64,000 nt of DNA from Ricinus communis (lineage: Eukaryota > Streptophyta > Magnoliopsida > Malpighiales > Euphorbiaceae), in assembly GCF_019578655.1 (NCBI RefSeq), contig NC_063260.1, positions 23,212,888 through 23,276,887 on the forward strand, written 5' to 3'. Of the stretch, positions 38,563 through 53,289 are shown in pieces. Both the position numbers and the translations under genes were made by a program. The notes under the pieces were generated by a model that was given only the letters and a program-made list of their open reading frames with translations, had not been told where the DNA came from and searched no databases. Every line of letters starts with the position of its first letter. Positions within the stretch are counted from its first letter, which is position 1.

Positions 38563-40088
38563 TTCTCAAAACATGAGTAACCAAAATAAAGAAAGAAACT
38601 TTGGAGAGACCTAAGCAAAAAAGAAAAAAGTATTTTTTAAATGGCCAACAATTCCTTACTGAGCCATTAAGAAAACTTACGGTGACGTTAGAGAATTAAG
38701 TTCCCACACCTGAATAAACAACTGGAAAGGTAACCGCTGATGCTTGTTTATAGCCAATGTTTTCTTAATTTTTTTTTTCAACCACAAGGCATATAGATTT
38801 TAGTGATTCTAACATATAAAGATTTGACAGAAATGGATTACCTCACAGTTTCCAGTTGTTCTTTATAGGCACTTTCATGAATCAAACTTCTTAACTTCAG
38901 AGAATAGAGAATGAGTCAAAGAAACAATCATAGAGAGTGCACAAGTTGATACGAATTTCGAGTAAAGTTTTTCTCCCTTGAGGAATAAGAAGGATACGGT
39001 GTCCTCTATCTATACTAACACATGATCCGAGCGAGAAGATGACTTATGCCGAGCAAATAGCAGCAATGAAATGGCAAAGAGGTGGAAGAACTAACAGAAG
39101 AGAAATAAAAACTGCTCGAAAGCAAGCAATTTTGTTTGAAATGATGGAAATCTTTGTCACCGAGGAACTGCAGAATCTAGGAAATTTCAATGAAAAGAAC
39201 ATGGAAGCAAATCAGTAACTGGAGAAATTAGTTATTAAGGAATGAAATTTGGACGAGAAACATGAAGTTTAAAGCATGTTGACAAAGAAGGAAAGCAAAA
39301 TATGGAAGAATACATGTAAATCAAGAAAATTCTGAGGGATGAATGACATTAAGAATTCAGCACATGGACCAAACAAAGGGAACAAGAATCATCCAAGAGG
39401 CCATTAAATTTTACTTTCATCTAGTAATTTCCACAATATTTTCTGTGATATGAAGGACCCACTTGAATATGTGCAGTTTCTGCATCATCTTATGTCGCTT
39501 AGAATTCATGAGTTCAATGCGATGAAACATCATATGAAGTCCTTGCATATAAAATTTTAGTTTCTCAAAGGAGCAAGCTTTCCTGGAACGCGATAACTTG
39601 AACAAACTGTTGTGAAACATAATTCATGCAGGGCCTTGTTCCTAATTTTCACTACCGTGTCTACAGGAGATTGATTTGATGTGCTAAAGAGTAACAAGCA
39701 TTTGACTTAGAGGACCCTTATGTTAGACACTCCACTCATTCTTCATTAATCACCAAGCCTCTATGAGCATTATGCTTCAAAGTCCATACACACGCCTAAA
39801 TTTCTTGTAACTTTTTCAAAGAAGCTTCCATTTAACAATCTAAAAGTTGCTCAAGTTCAATGACTCTAATTTCACAAATCTTCCATGTCCACTCATAAAA
39901 TATCTTAACCTCTGGAATAAACGCATATGATGACTAAAACTAAGATATCAAGAAATCTTATTTGAACGACAGATTAGTTGTTATTGCATGATGCAGACAA
40001 GGAAAATATCAAGCAAAAAAAAATTCAAAGAATCAAGAGACTTATAATTTTTGTCTAAAATCAGTTCTCAAAACATGTGTAACCAAAA
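38563..40088. repeat. 24-bp direct repeat pair
   Basis: TTCTCAAAACATGAGTAACC at 38563 and TTCTCAAAACATGTGTAACC at 40065, each continuing with AAAA, differ by one base and lie about 1.5 kb apart. They may mark an old duplication or the edges of an insertion. Confidence 0.6.
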
Positions 40089-40129
40089 CAGAGGCTTATA
40101 GTATTTCTGTAATTTCCAGCTTTGCTGGA

Positions 40130-40400
40130 ACAGTAGCTAAAATTTATTTTAAGAATCTTTTTTTCAGTCCGAATCTAATTTAGGAGTTTTAGTTGGGTTA
40201 ATATTTCCTAATTAGTATTCTTTTGTAATTTTCCTAGTCTAGTATTTCTAATCCAAGTAGTGTTAGAATTAGTTTGATCTACATATACCTAGGCTTGTAA
40301 TAGTTCAGTTTTCAGATTCAATAAACAAAGATTTCCTGCGAATTACGGCTCTAACATTGTGTGTTTCAAATTCCCCTTAGGTGTGACTCCAAACCTTATT
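40130..40400 (+). mobile_element. LTR-like retrotransposon remnant
   Basis: The sequence has the composition of a plant LTR: a TA-rich TATA-like segment (ACATATACCTAGGCTTGTAA), then TTCAATAAACAAAG resembling a polyadenylation region, and a TGTTAGA/TCTAACA inverted pair at 40261-40267 and 40350-40356. No primer-binding site, gag or pol is seen nearby, so at best it is a solo LTR or fragment. Boundaries are uncertain. Confidence 0.3.
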
Positions 40401-40865
40401 GACTCTTAAAAGTCTTGTTGTCTTTTCTTTCCTATTCCACTGTTTCAAATCTGAAATTCTCTCAAATCAGACATGGAATTCAATTTTAAACCCTTTATTT
40501 TCTGCAATAAAAACAAAGAACAGGTTTTCCAAAATCTATCCTATATCATTGCATCTAGAGCTTTCACTTTTTCAATGCACACTTGAGAATTTAAATAGTC
40601 AAATTTGTGAATGCTTCAAAGTAAAAATAAGATTATAATTCCGAAAGCCAAAAAGCCATAAAGCCACTGGCAAACCAGTGAAAAATCTATGCAATCCATT
40701 CTCTCTCCATTAATAGCATGGGAGTTGGGAGAACAATAACAAATAAGGTAAAAAACAGCATTTAGTCAAATAAGTATTCCTATGCTGAATGTTACAGAAA
40801 GACTGAATTCAGGACTTCAAAAAGGTTTTATTTCCCTTATACATCCGACACGATCCAGCAGGCTG

Positions 40866-41951
40866 TCACAATGGTGTTGCAAGCCCTATTGCATGTATAG
40901 AATATAATATAAGTCAAAACTGACCACCATTATAGGATGGTTAGTAAATCAAAATCAATAAATAAATGAATTTGATATAACATATGATCAACCAGTTCAT
41001 TTCAATTCAATCTCAAAAATTAACGACCATGGAAAGGCTATTTGAATGTAGGAAGAAAGATCTCTCTTGGAACCCATTTTCTTCTTCACAAGCATTTATT
41101 AATTGTCATATTCATTATATTCTATAGAAAGGCCAAAAAATCACCAGCACCTAGACGAGAAACAAACACCACAAAAATTCGGGAAAATAACCAAATGACC
41201 ACAAATTTTTAAATCTACTGCAAAAAGAAAATAAATAAACACTAAGCCAAATTAATGCAAAAGAAACAAAACCTAAAGTTTTATAAACCAAAAAATCACC
41301 TTGAGAAAGCCAGCTCCAGCAGGAGGAATCAACAGCAATGCTGGATTTTAGCCGAGAATTTGCAATAGCAGTGTGTAATGGCATCAAGGACACCATGCTT
41401 CCTAAAACCGATACAACTCTAAAAAGCGAAATAGATCAGTAAAAAAAAAAAAAACAAATACAGCGCAAAGTAAATTGAAAATCCAATTTACCAATTAACA
41501 CCTTGTTTGAAAAGTCCAGATATGCAAGAATCTATTTATTTCAATTCTCATATTGGGAAACCTCATAATTGCTAATTCATTTCTATCAACTTAATTGGAA
41601 AAAAAAAAAAACAAGAACAAGAAGAAATCGTGCATAAAATAATATGATTCCATAAGAATTCAATTCAACTGAACTCTTATGCAAATTATGTGTTCCGAAC
41701 TAGGCCTAAAAGCAGTAATTTACGCATTTGAATTACTTAATTAGTATTTCTGAGAATCTTTTTGAAATTAGATGGTACATTCCAAGGAATTATTATTTTA
41801 ACCTTGAAGCGCTGGCGATGGTTCGTGTTGATGGGGAAGAGAAAGCAGAAGAAATAGATTTTGCGTGTAGACAGTTTTGCGTTAGAGTTCTTGACCCAGC
41901 CGCCATGGACCTTGAACCCGCTGTTACTGCTAATCTGCCAAACGATGCCAT
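40866..41951 (-). CDS. small mitochondrial protein, NFD6/NOXY2-like
   Basis: Three minus-strand coding exons, 41951-41803, 41418-41300 and 40885-40866, give 95 residues. The N-terminus (MASFGRLAVTAGSRSMAAGS) is Arg/Ser/Ala-rich without acidic residues, a typical mitochondrial presequence. The family core follows, with SLMPLHTAIANSRLKSSIA and VDSSCWSWLSQ. The last exon has only 20 nt and adds GLATPL before a TGA, a C-terminus I recall from this family. If the second intron is retained, a hydrophobic tail starting DFLVYKTLGF results instead, ending at 41151. Relatives are annotated NUCLEAR FUSION DEFECTIVE 6 or NONRESPONDING TO OXYLIPINS 2 and are known for several spliced isoforms. Molecular role unknown. 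Confidence 0.85.
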
Positions 41952-44110
41952 TTTTCTATGTGGAGTATAAGGAAGAGAAATATAGTGAAAGACTGAAGAG
42001 CTTGACAAAAACGTCGCTTAAACCCTACAATCCAGCTGCAAAGTTAAACGACATCGTTGTAGTATGTGGGACTCGGGCAATGTGATCGGTAAGTCAAGAC
42101 CCTGGTTTGGTTTAGGAATAACATTTTCAGCTTAGGTTTAGGGACTGGGTTCAAACCGCAGAGAATTTGGTTTGTTCACAATTTAAGAGTGTTCGTGGAT
42201 CGGTTAATTGGTTTAGAAGCTATTTACTAATTTAAATTAATATTAATAGGATTGTGTTTTATTTAAAACTGAATTTAATATTTAAAATTAATAAATTTAA
42301 ATTCATCAATTTTTAATTGATTCTGCTTTAGAAATTTAATTTAAGAAAGTAAACTAAATAATAATAAAAATAGCAAATTTAATTACATGTAATCATATAA
42401 TTAGACTAGATGGATATATATAATTAAATAAGTAAATGTTAAATTTTAATATTATTTTTCATAAAAATAAAAATTCCAAAAATTTAAGAAAAAAATAGAA
42501 AAATATAATAAAAAATCATTGTTAAAAAAACTTTAAAATTATAAAAGAAATTATACATGATATTAAAATAACCTAATTTTTTATATAAATTATATATTAT
42601 ATATAAATTTTAATGTTTAGCTCTATATTGGATTGAGTTGAATTTTACTATAACTTTTAAATTTAAAATTGAATCCGACTCATTTTTACTTGGTTTTACT
42701 TTTAGACATTTGTAAAATATCTCCAATCTAAGATAGGTTAAGTCCAATAAATTAATTTAAATTTTTATTAAATATTTTAAATTGATTGAGTTATCAGTTT
42801 GATTAAATACTTTTAGTTTTCATTCTTTAAGAAAAAATCAAAACTGATTCGATTGCAAATTATTTTGTTTAAAAACTAATAAATTTAAAATTTAAAATTT
42901 AAAAAACACACTAAATTCTTTTAAAAAGTCGAATGCTTTGAACCAAAATTAATAATGTTAAAAAAATAAAAATAACCTTATTTTTTGAATAAAAAAATAA
43001 AAAGCTCTGATTTAATTTATTAAAATTTTGAAATTACAATTGGATGAAAAATCAAGTAAGTCCATGTTCTAACTTTAGAAATCATAGTTAGATGAAAACA
43101 CTATGCTGGCGCTTGTCTTAATTGAAAGCCTGATCTTTTTTAAATTTGATTCATTTATTTGTATATTTAAACTTTATTATTAAATGTGCAAATCACTCAA
43201 TTTTCATTCAACTCTATTTAATTATGATAAAAGACTATCAACTTGTATTTAAAACTTGATGTAAATAAGTGAATTTAAATTTGAATACTATTTATGATTT
43301 AAACAAAATCTAAATAATTAAAAATTAAAAATTTAATCAAGTTATAGACTCGGCTTTATATTAATTATTAAAAAAGGACTTTAGATCTATTATTGGTAAT
43401 ATTATGAGTCGAATTTAATAAAAATATTGATGAGAGTAAATTAAAATAAATACTAAAATATTTACTGAAAAGTTTTGCAATCTCAGATTGTAAAACCTTT
43501 TCAGGAAGATGAAATATGAACTAAAAGATATTATTAGTTATATTTTAAGTAAGAGAGATGGAAATTAGAAGATTGATACATAGGTGGATAAATATAGAGT
43601 AAAAGTGAGAGGAAAAGAGCTAATGAATTAAGGTGTTTCATTTTAATTTGAGAAAAGCTAGGAGATAAAAGAGAGATTGATTTTGGCAGTTGTAATTCAA
43701 TTATGTTTAATGATATCATTGTCATTTTTAAAATTATTTAATGAAATTTTCTGCTATTTTTAACTGAGAAGATATTTATTTAATTAAATATAAATATTGG
43801 AAATTTTAGTAAATTATATAAAATGTGAGTCCTGATTAACAAGTTTAGGTATAAATTGAAGGGGCAAACAGTAATTAACCCAAAGAAAAAGCTTTTGGTG
43901 CGCCGGAAGAACCAAAACGCACCGTTTTCTGATAACTTATGCCGACTATCAACGTTTTTAGTAGCTTATGCCGACTCACTGAGCGAGTGGGAAGAAATTA
44001 GGAAATTCTATAATTTATCAGGTGGCTTTGTTTCAGTAGTTTTCTCCTCTCAAATCGCACAAGAAGAGAAAGAACTCGAGATCCTCTTCGCTACTTTCAG
44101 TACCAAACCA
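41952..44110. other. head-to-head spacer between NFD6-like and NDUFS8 genes
   Basis: Strongly AT-rich, especially 42220-43850. It should contain both promoters at its ends. Near the right end the motif CTTATGCCGACT occurs twice about 30 bp apart (around 43937 and 43967). No gene seen. Confidence 0.5.
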
Positions 44111-46878
<2,768 letters not shown>

Positions 46879-48134
46879 TGTTTCTTCAGAGTTAATACCA
46901 AATTTTTCACTTGAAAAATAAAAGATCTGTGCATGGGTCTTGGAATATTTGTTTTAGAGGTTTTGCGATTTCGCAATGTTTCTTGTGAATTTGCTGTTCC
47001 TGCTACATGTTGAAACGAGAAGTGATGATTATAAATCTCAAAATACATGGATCAATGTTTCCATTTGTAGAATTTCTAGTTTGATGACAATGATCATGTA
47101 GCAGCAGAACTTATTTGGAACTGATTACAGTTGTAACTGGGGCTCTTGGAAGCTTACGGCTGATTAGAATGTTTGTTGGAATTTTTGGCACATTGGAATG
47201 TAAAAGATGCCTTCTGTCAATCTAAAGGCCGTTCTTATCAACTTTAAGACGTTGGAAAACCAATGGTTATGAAAACAATAGTGATTTGAAAAGGCGACCT
47301 GCTGCTTGAATATGTGGAAAATTTTTATTTAGGCTGTCACTCTCTTATTAGTTGCTATTAGTTGCCGTTGTATATACATACCAAGCATAGATAAAAATAT
47401 CTCTAATTATATATAATTTCAGTTTCAGATATTATATATTATAAATTTATATTGCGCGTTGATGTAACGGCGAAAAGTGGATAATTATTTTAATATGCAA
47501 AATATTCATTTATTTATGGAAATGCATTGTATAAATTAAAATAAAAATATTCTATGAAATATTTTTTCTATTTAAATTTAAGTTAAATATCAAAATAGTT
47601 GTGACACAATATATAATATTCTATGAATCAAACATAGGTTAAAATTATAATTTTTTATCATTAATGATATAAAAAATTATAATTCTAATAAGTTATATTA
47701 TAAAAATAGTATTTACTAGGAATAAAATTCTAAAATAATCACTTTAGCAATCGACCTAGTTAGTAGTTCTCATGAAGTTATCTTGGATTGCCCCGAGTTA
47801 ATAAGGAGAGGCACCTTACTCAACCATCCAAAATAAGGAGAGGCACCTCACGATATCAAGCCTCCGTTTCCTCATTTATAATTAAAAAAATTCAAAATTA
47901 ATCAGTATAATTGTTTTTTCTGATTTTTTGTTAACCAACTTCTGTGAACACGAAATTATGGTAAATAGAGAAAAGCCCAAAACTAGAGCCCAACCATCCC
48001 TTACTTTGCCCTAGCAGTCGACCTTTTGTACATTGTCATCATCCTCCAGTGTATACACTGTAACGCTGTGGTGGTGGCTACGTTGAGAACTGATAAAATT
48101 GCCTTCCTAAGAGACAGAGCAGGCAACAGAAATA
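46879..48134. other. spacer between NDUFS8 and PheRS alpha
   Basis: Contains the NDUFS8 3' UTR (AATAAA at 46917-46922), AT-rich DNA, and a 17-bp direct repeat (AATAAGGAGAGGCACCT at 47800-47816 and 47832-47848, 32-bp period). The PheRS promoter should lie at the right end. Confidence 0.55.
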
Positions 48135-51100
48135 ATGGCGGAGGAGGCGATATTGGGGTATTTAGAAAACAACGAAGAAATCTCAGATTCAGGCCAATTC
48201 GCAGCTGAAAAAGGGTTAGACCACACTGAGATTGTCAATGTCCTCAAAAGCCTTTTCGGTTTTCGCTTCGTCGACGTCCAGGTACTTTATTTCTATTTTT
48301 TTTAAAGTCATTATCTACGTGTATTTATGTTTATATGCATCTAAATTTTAACATTTCTGGTTTTTCACCGTTTCATTATAGTTAATTAGGCTAAATTTTA
48401 GGAAGTGAATTTAATTTATTGAATTACTGTGTGTTATTAGCCCTGCTGGGCGGAAGTATTAAAAGTTGGAGTGTATAACCGGAATTGGGAAGAAGATAGG
48501 GTTAAATTGAGCATTCTAAAAGAATACAAATTTGAATTTTATTTACCCAATTCTCAATTATGTTTGGAAAGACAACTATTACTAGAATTCAGTTCTTTCA
48601 ACTGAAAAATTTGCATTTTGGAAGAATTAAATCATGCTATAATTGACACGGTTTTGCAATAACTTTCATATGATTTATTAAAAAACAGGGTGTTTTTTTT
48701 AATTTCTATATCGGTCCGATGAAATTTGGGCAGTGCATTTTGAAGTAATTGAATAGTTTTATTTACTTAGTGTTTTCTTTAAACTGCGCAGGATATCAAG
48801 AGAGAGACATGGGTGCTTACTGACGAAGGTAGAAAGTATGCTGACGAAGGATCACCTGAAGTTCAGCTGTTCTTGGCTGTGCCACCTGAGGGTAGCATCT
48901 CAAAGGATGAGTTGCAGGTTATTTTTCCCTTTTAAAACAAGTGATATGGTTTATGTATACTGCATAGGTTTTAAGGAACACCTTTTTTACCTCTATTGGT
49001 TATACTTTTTATTTTATTTTATTGCCCTTCTCCCTGGACTATGTGTTCATGTCATATTTCTAATCAACTGATTTATTGTTTGAACTGTTAACTGATGCAG
49101 AAAAAGCTTGACCCTGCAGTTTTCAAAATAGGGTGCTCACAGGCTGGAAAAAATAAATGGGTGGAAATGGGAAAGCAAATATCGAGGAAGGTAGCATTTT
49201 TGAGGTCTTTTGCTGAATCCCATATTTGTGCCTTTTCCTTTTCAATTTAGAAATATCTTGCTATGTGTTTAATAAGTTCTATGCTGCATGAATTGGTCTT
49301 AAATGCATAATATACCTTCTCTTATATGGATGTAATTCTTTTCTTTTTTTCTTTACATGATTAGTTACTCAACTTATGGCTGCTCGTTAACTATTACTCT
49401 ATCTAAATAATCATTTGGCATGTCTCACACATTCAATGCACATTTAAATGTGGATTTGTGGAGTATTCATGGTTTCTTAATTATGTTCTGCTTTGCCGTA
49501 GGTTCAAAATGTCGAAGACAAAGTAAAGCACCTGCTTTTGCAGATTCGAGATGGGAAGGTATATGATTGTTTCTAAAGCTTTTTACGGTCATCAGTTTCA
49601 CACTGGTGCTTCAATCATTTAGTGATCTTCATTTCAGTTCTGAATTTTTGTTGAATTTCTTAGTCATACTTAATTCAGAATAGATCAGTGCGAAAAATAG
49701 GTGGTTCTTGTGTTGTGTTTTCCCTATAGATGTAGTGTAGTAGCATAGAGTGGATGGTGCTTGTTTAGAGAAATATGCGGACCCAATTTTGAGAAACTTA
49801 AATATGTTAAAGATGTAGACTATTATTTCAAGTATATGGCATGTTAGCAAAGTTTTCAGAACAATACCTGCTGCTGCCACATTAAATTAGCTTAAGTTAG
49901 ATGTACTGATTGGTAATTCCTTTCATGTTAGCATGATATAGTCTCATTATGTTTGGTTATATCTTGCATAAGGACAATGCCAATGTGATAGAACTGTATA
50001 ATAATTTGTGCATAAAGATGTTTTTACCTGTGCTTTTTCTTTAATTGTATTATAATCAAAGACTAGAGAGGACTGAGTAAGATTATAATTTTATAAAGGC
50101 AATTAAGCGTTTTAACATCTTAGATAATGGCTGAAGTAGGGCTTTCACTTTCATTTTTTAAGTCTTGTAGAGTATAGAATACACTTGGGATTTGGGAAAT
50201 TTCTTCCTCTCATTGTCTGTAATGAAGCAGCTTATCATTAGTATCGGCTCCTTTTATCAAAAGTTGTTGTAGATGGCCAATTTTCTCGAACACCCACCGT
50301 ATTCCATCTTTATAAGAATTATTCATTGCCAGTTTAATTTTTAATTTCAGAAGCAAATTACTTTAGTTGTATGCTTAATCCAGAATGCATTCATAGTTTT
50401 ATCATGTTCTGTAATTGAATTTTCTATTTGTTCTTTTTGACCTCCATTATCCAGGAAATTGACAAAGATGGTATCAACTCTCTGAAAGCAAGAAAGCTTA
50501 TAGTTCTACAGTAATGATCTTACTTCATTTTGCTTCTGTATTTGAGTTTCTTTGGCGGCCATACTGTGGATTTTAAGCCTTTTTGTCAGTTTCTGCTGCT
50601 ATTCTTACTAATCATGCTTGTGCTGTAGGACATGGAAAGGCTACTCGGTGAGAAAAGGTCCTAATTATGCACCAAAGAGAAAGAAACCAGCGACTGATTT
50701 GACTCGAGAGAATCTACAGAGGTATACTTAAATCTGCATTTATCTGCATACATGCATTAAGTATTCATTCAAGATTCCAAGCTGTTATCTGCCAGTTGCA
50801 TGCTTTGTAGGCTAAATCATGCTACTGATTGTTTGGGTTTTACGACCCTTAGTTGGGAACAACAAAAAGTAATTATAAATCAGCTCACAATTTATTATGG
50901 AATCGAGACTCTTGCATATACTGAAATGGAATACTCAATAGTTGTTAAAGAAAAAACAGAATACTCATATATACGTGTATCATTACAAAATGATAGTAAG
51001 ATAACAGGAATAATTGCAATGTTTTCTGTCCCAAATGAGGAGTTGAACTGGCTTGGATGGGGGATACCTACTGAGATAAGGATAGCTTTTTTTGTTTTCA

Positions 51101-53252
51101 CTTAGCTTTCTGTTTGTCCATGCTCTTGATATATATGCTACATTTTTTTGATAAGTATTTTTATGTGATTATGCCTATAAATTGTAGTGCTACTTCCATT
51201 TTATGCGAATGCATATTCATGAAATTCTCTGGCTTCTCTCTCTCTCTCTCTCTCTCGGCTTCCCGTGACTCATGGATATCTTTGGAGATGTTTTTGCATA
51301 GCAACAATTACAAACTAGGGATAGCCCTAAAAAAGTGTTGTCCATTCATCTAGTTTTGCGTATTATTGGAATCTGGTTTGATCCATTGGATTCGTTTTCT
51401 TTTGACAAATTTTTATCTGATGTTCTAGGGGCGATTGGAAGGAACTAGAGTTTAAGGAGTATAACTTCAATGCTAAGGGTCCACCAGCTGAATGTGGCCA
51501 TCTTCATCCACTCAACAAGGCAAGAATATGACCTTTTTTCTTTTATTAAAAATACTATTTATTTATTTATTTTTAATGATGTGAATCTTAAGCAGTTTAT
51601 CAATATACAATTAAGTGAGGAAACATCTTCTGTTCATCTAGCATGTGTTTCAAATGAATATCAACATGGCTTTTAATCTTCTAGTAGATTGATTGATGGC
51701 ACGCAAGGGGATTAACAATTTACGTCATGTTAAGATGTTAACCTTAACTTAATTTGACTTTCAGCTTAATTGGATCTTTATGGATCGAAGCATTAAATAT
51801 TTGCCCTTATCCAATCCTGAGTGTTAAGATAGCTGGCTGTTCTTGTTCCTGCTCCATACTATGTTTAGATAAGGTTTCTGGTTTGATCTAAACGACAGCA
51901 TCTGTTATAAGCTTTGTTGATAGAAAAGGAAACCGGTTTGATATTGGTTGAAGGAAATAGTGGATCATCAAACGGTAATTAAAAATAATCAGAGGAGCTT
52001 TTTACTCATGTTTTTGCATTTGCAAATTATCTTGTATTGATTATCAGATTTAGAAACACATAAGAGTGAAAATTTAAGGATGGTTCAGTTGGCAAGGTAC
52101 TGATGTCTTATGTTTGGTTTGGAGCCAAGTGATGCCCCACAGTTTTTGAAAATGCTTTGTTATATCATTTTTCTTGCTTTCTTAAGTGCACAGAGTAAAT
52201 GCTTAAGTAACAAAACTGATGTCCTTTTTCTTTTAAAGGTAAAAGACCGACTGAAGGACATATTTCGTCAACTAAAGTAAGAGCTGTTCTGTGTTTCTTT
52301 TTAACTTCTAGTCCTCTTTTCAAGTTTTAGAGTTTGATATTTTGCATTTTTTTTCCCTGGATGCAGCTTTGAGGAAATGCCTACAAATAGATATGTTGAA
52401 AGCAGGTAGCTGATTTTGGCATCCTTTTCCAGTCTCGTTAATTATCTGCATTTTCTTAATGGTCAATTGGAGCCTCTGTTGATAGGTTTAGATATAAATT
52501 TTAAGGGTTAGCTTGGTATAATTTTTTATTTCTTATTTATGAAAAACTAAGAACTGTTTAACGTTTTCTATTTGTTGTTTTCTCAAAATAGTTTTTCTTT
52601 TTCAATTTCACATGAGAATGTGACGAGAACAAAATTAATAAAGCAAGCAATAAAATATGGGGAGAACATTGTGGAGAAAAAATAGTAGTGGAAAAGATCT
52701 GTAAACAAAAGAGAATATGATAGGATGTGAAGAGATTAGGAAATAAAAATTATAAAAACAATATTTAGTGGTTTATTGATTTTTTTATATTTTAAAAATT
52801 GTACGTAGAAATTCTTTAGAGAAAAAAACAAAAAAAAAAATTTAACAATACATTTGTTTTATTTGAAAAAATAAACATAAAACAAAAATAGTAACAAACG
52901 CTTCTTATCCTGTTCATCCATGCTTAAACATATATATTGCTAAATGATGTCTCTTTTTTCCTTGATTCTCTCCTAGAAAGATTAAGTAAAGCTGCTTAAG
53001 CTTGATTTTTTTTTTTTAAACTTTATTTATTTATTTATTTATTTTTTGTGCTTATGGAAAAAGTATTATCAGTTATGGGTTTGTCATTGTCTAATATTTT
53101 CATTATTGATTCTCATTCTATTTCAAGCTTCTGGAATTTTGATGCACTATTCCAGCCACAGCAGCATCCTGCCCGTGATTCACATGATACATTTTTTTTA
53201 CAAGGTTTGTTCGATTTGATGGCTTGTTTTCTATTCTGGTTTTGTGTGCTTA

Positions 53253-53289
<37 letters not shown>

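Larger units (their letters stand above)
34029..40129. other. AT-rich intergenic region
   Basis: About 6 kb without a supportable gene. It holds a small hairpin (34292-34340), a 14-bp perfect palindrome (35636-35649), and a less AT-rich portion (about 37800-40100) that lies downstream of the NFD6-like gene and may be its alternative 3' sequence or an old repeat. Open frames at 36675-36902 and 38338-38580 match nothing I know. Confidence 0.5.

Noticed and set aside
38338..38580. 80-codon plus-strand open frame in the less AT-rich segment
   Set aside because: No known motif; more likely non-coding sequence downstream of the NFD6-like gene.
50800..51105. 101-codon plus-strand open frame in PheRS intron 6
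   Set aside because: It lies wholly in an intron between well-supported exons and matches no family.
52500..52910. Possible further MITE in PheRS intron 9 starting GGGTTAGCTTGG
   Set aside because: The proposed right end matches only loosely in T-rich sequence; no flanking duplication.
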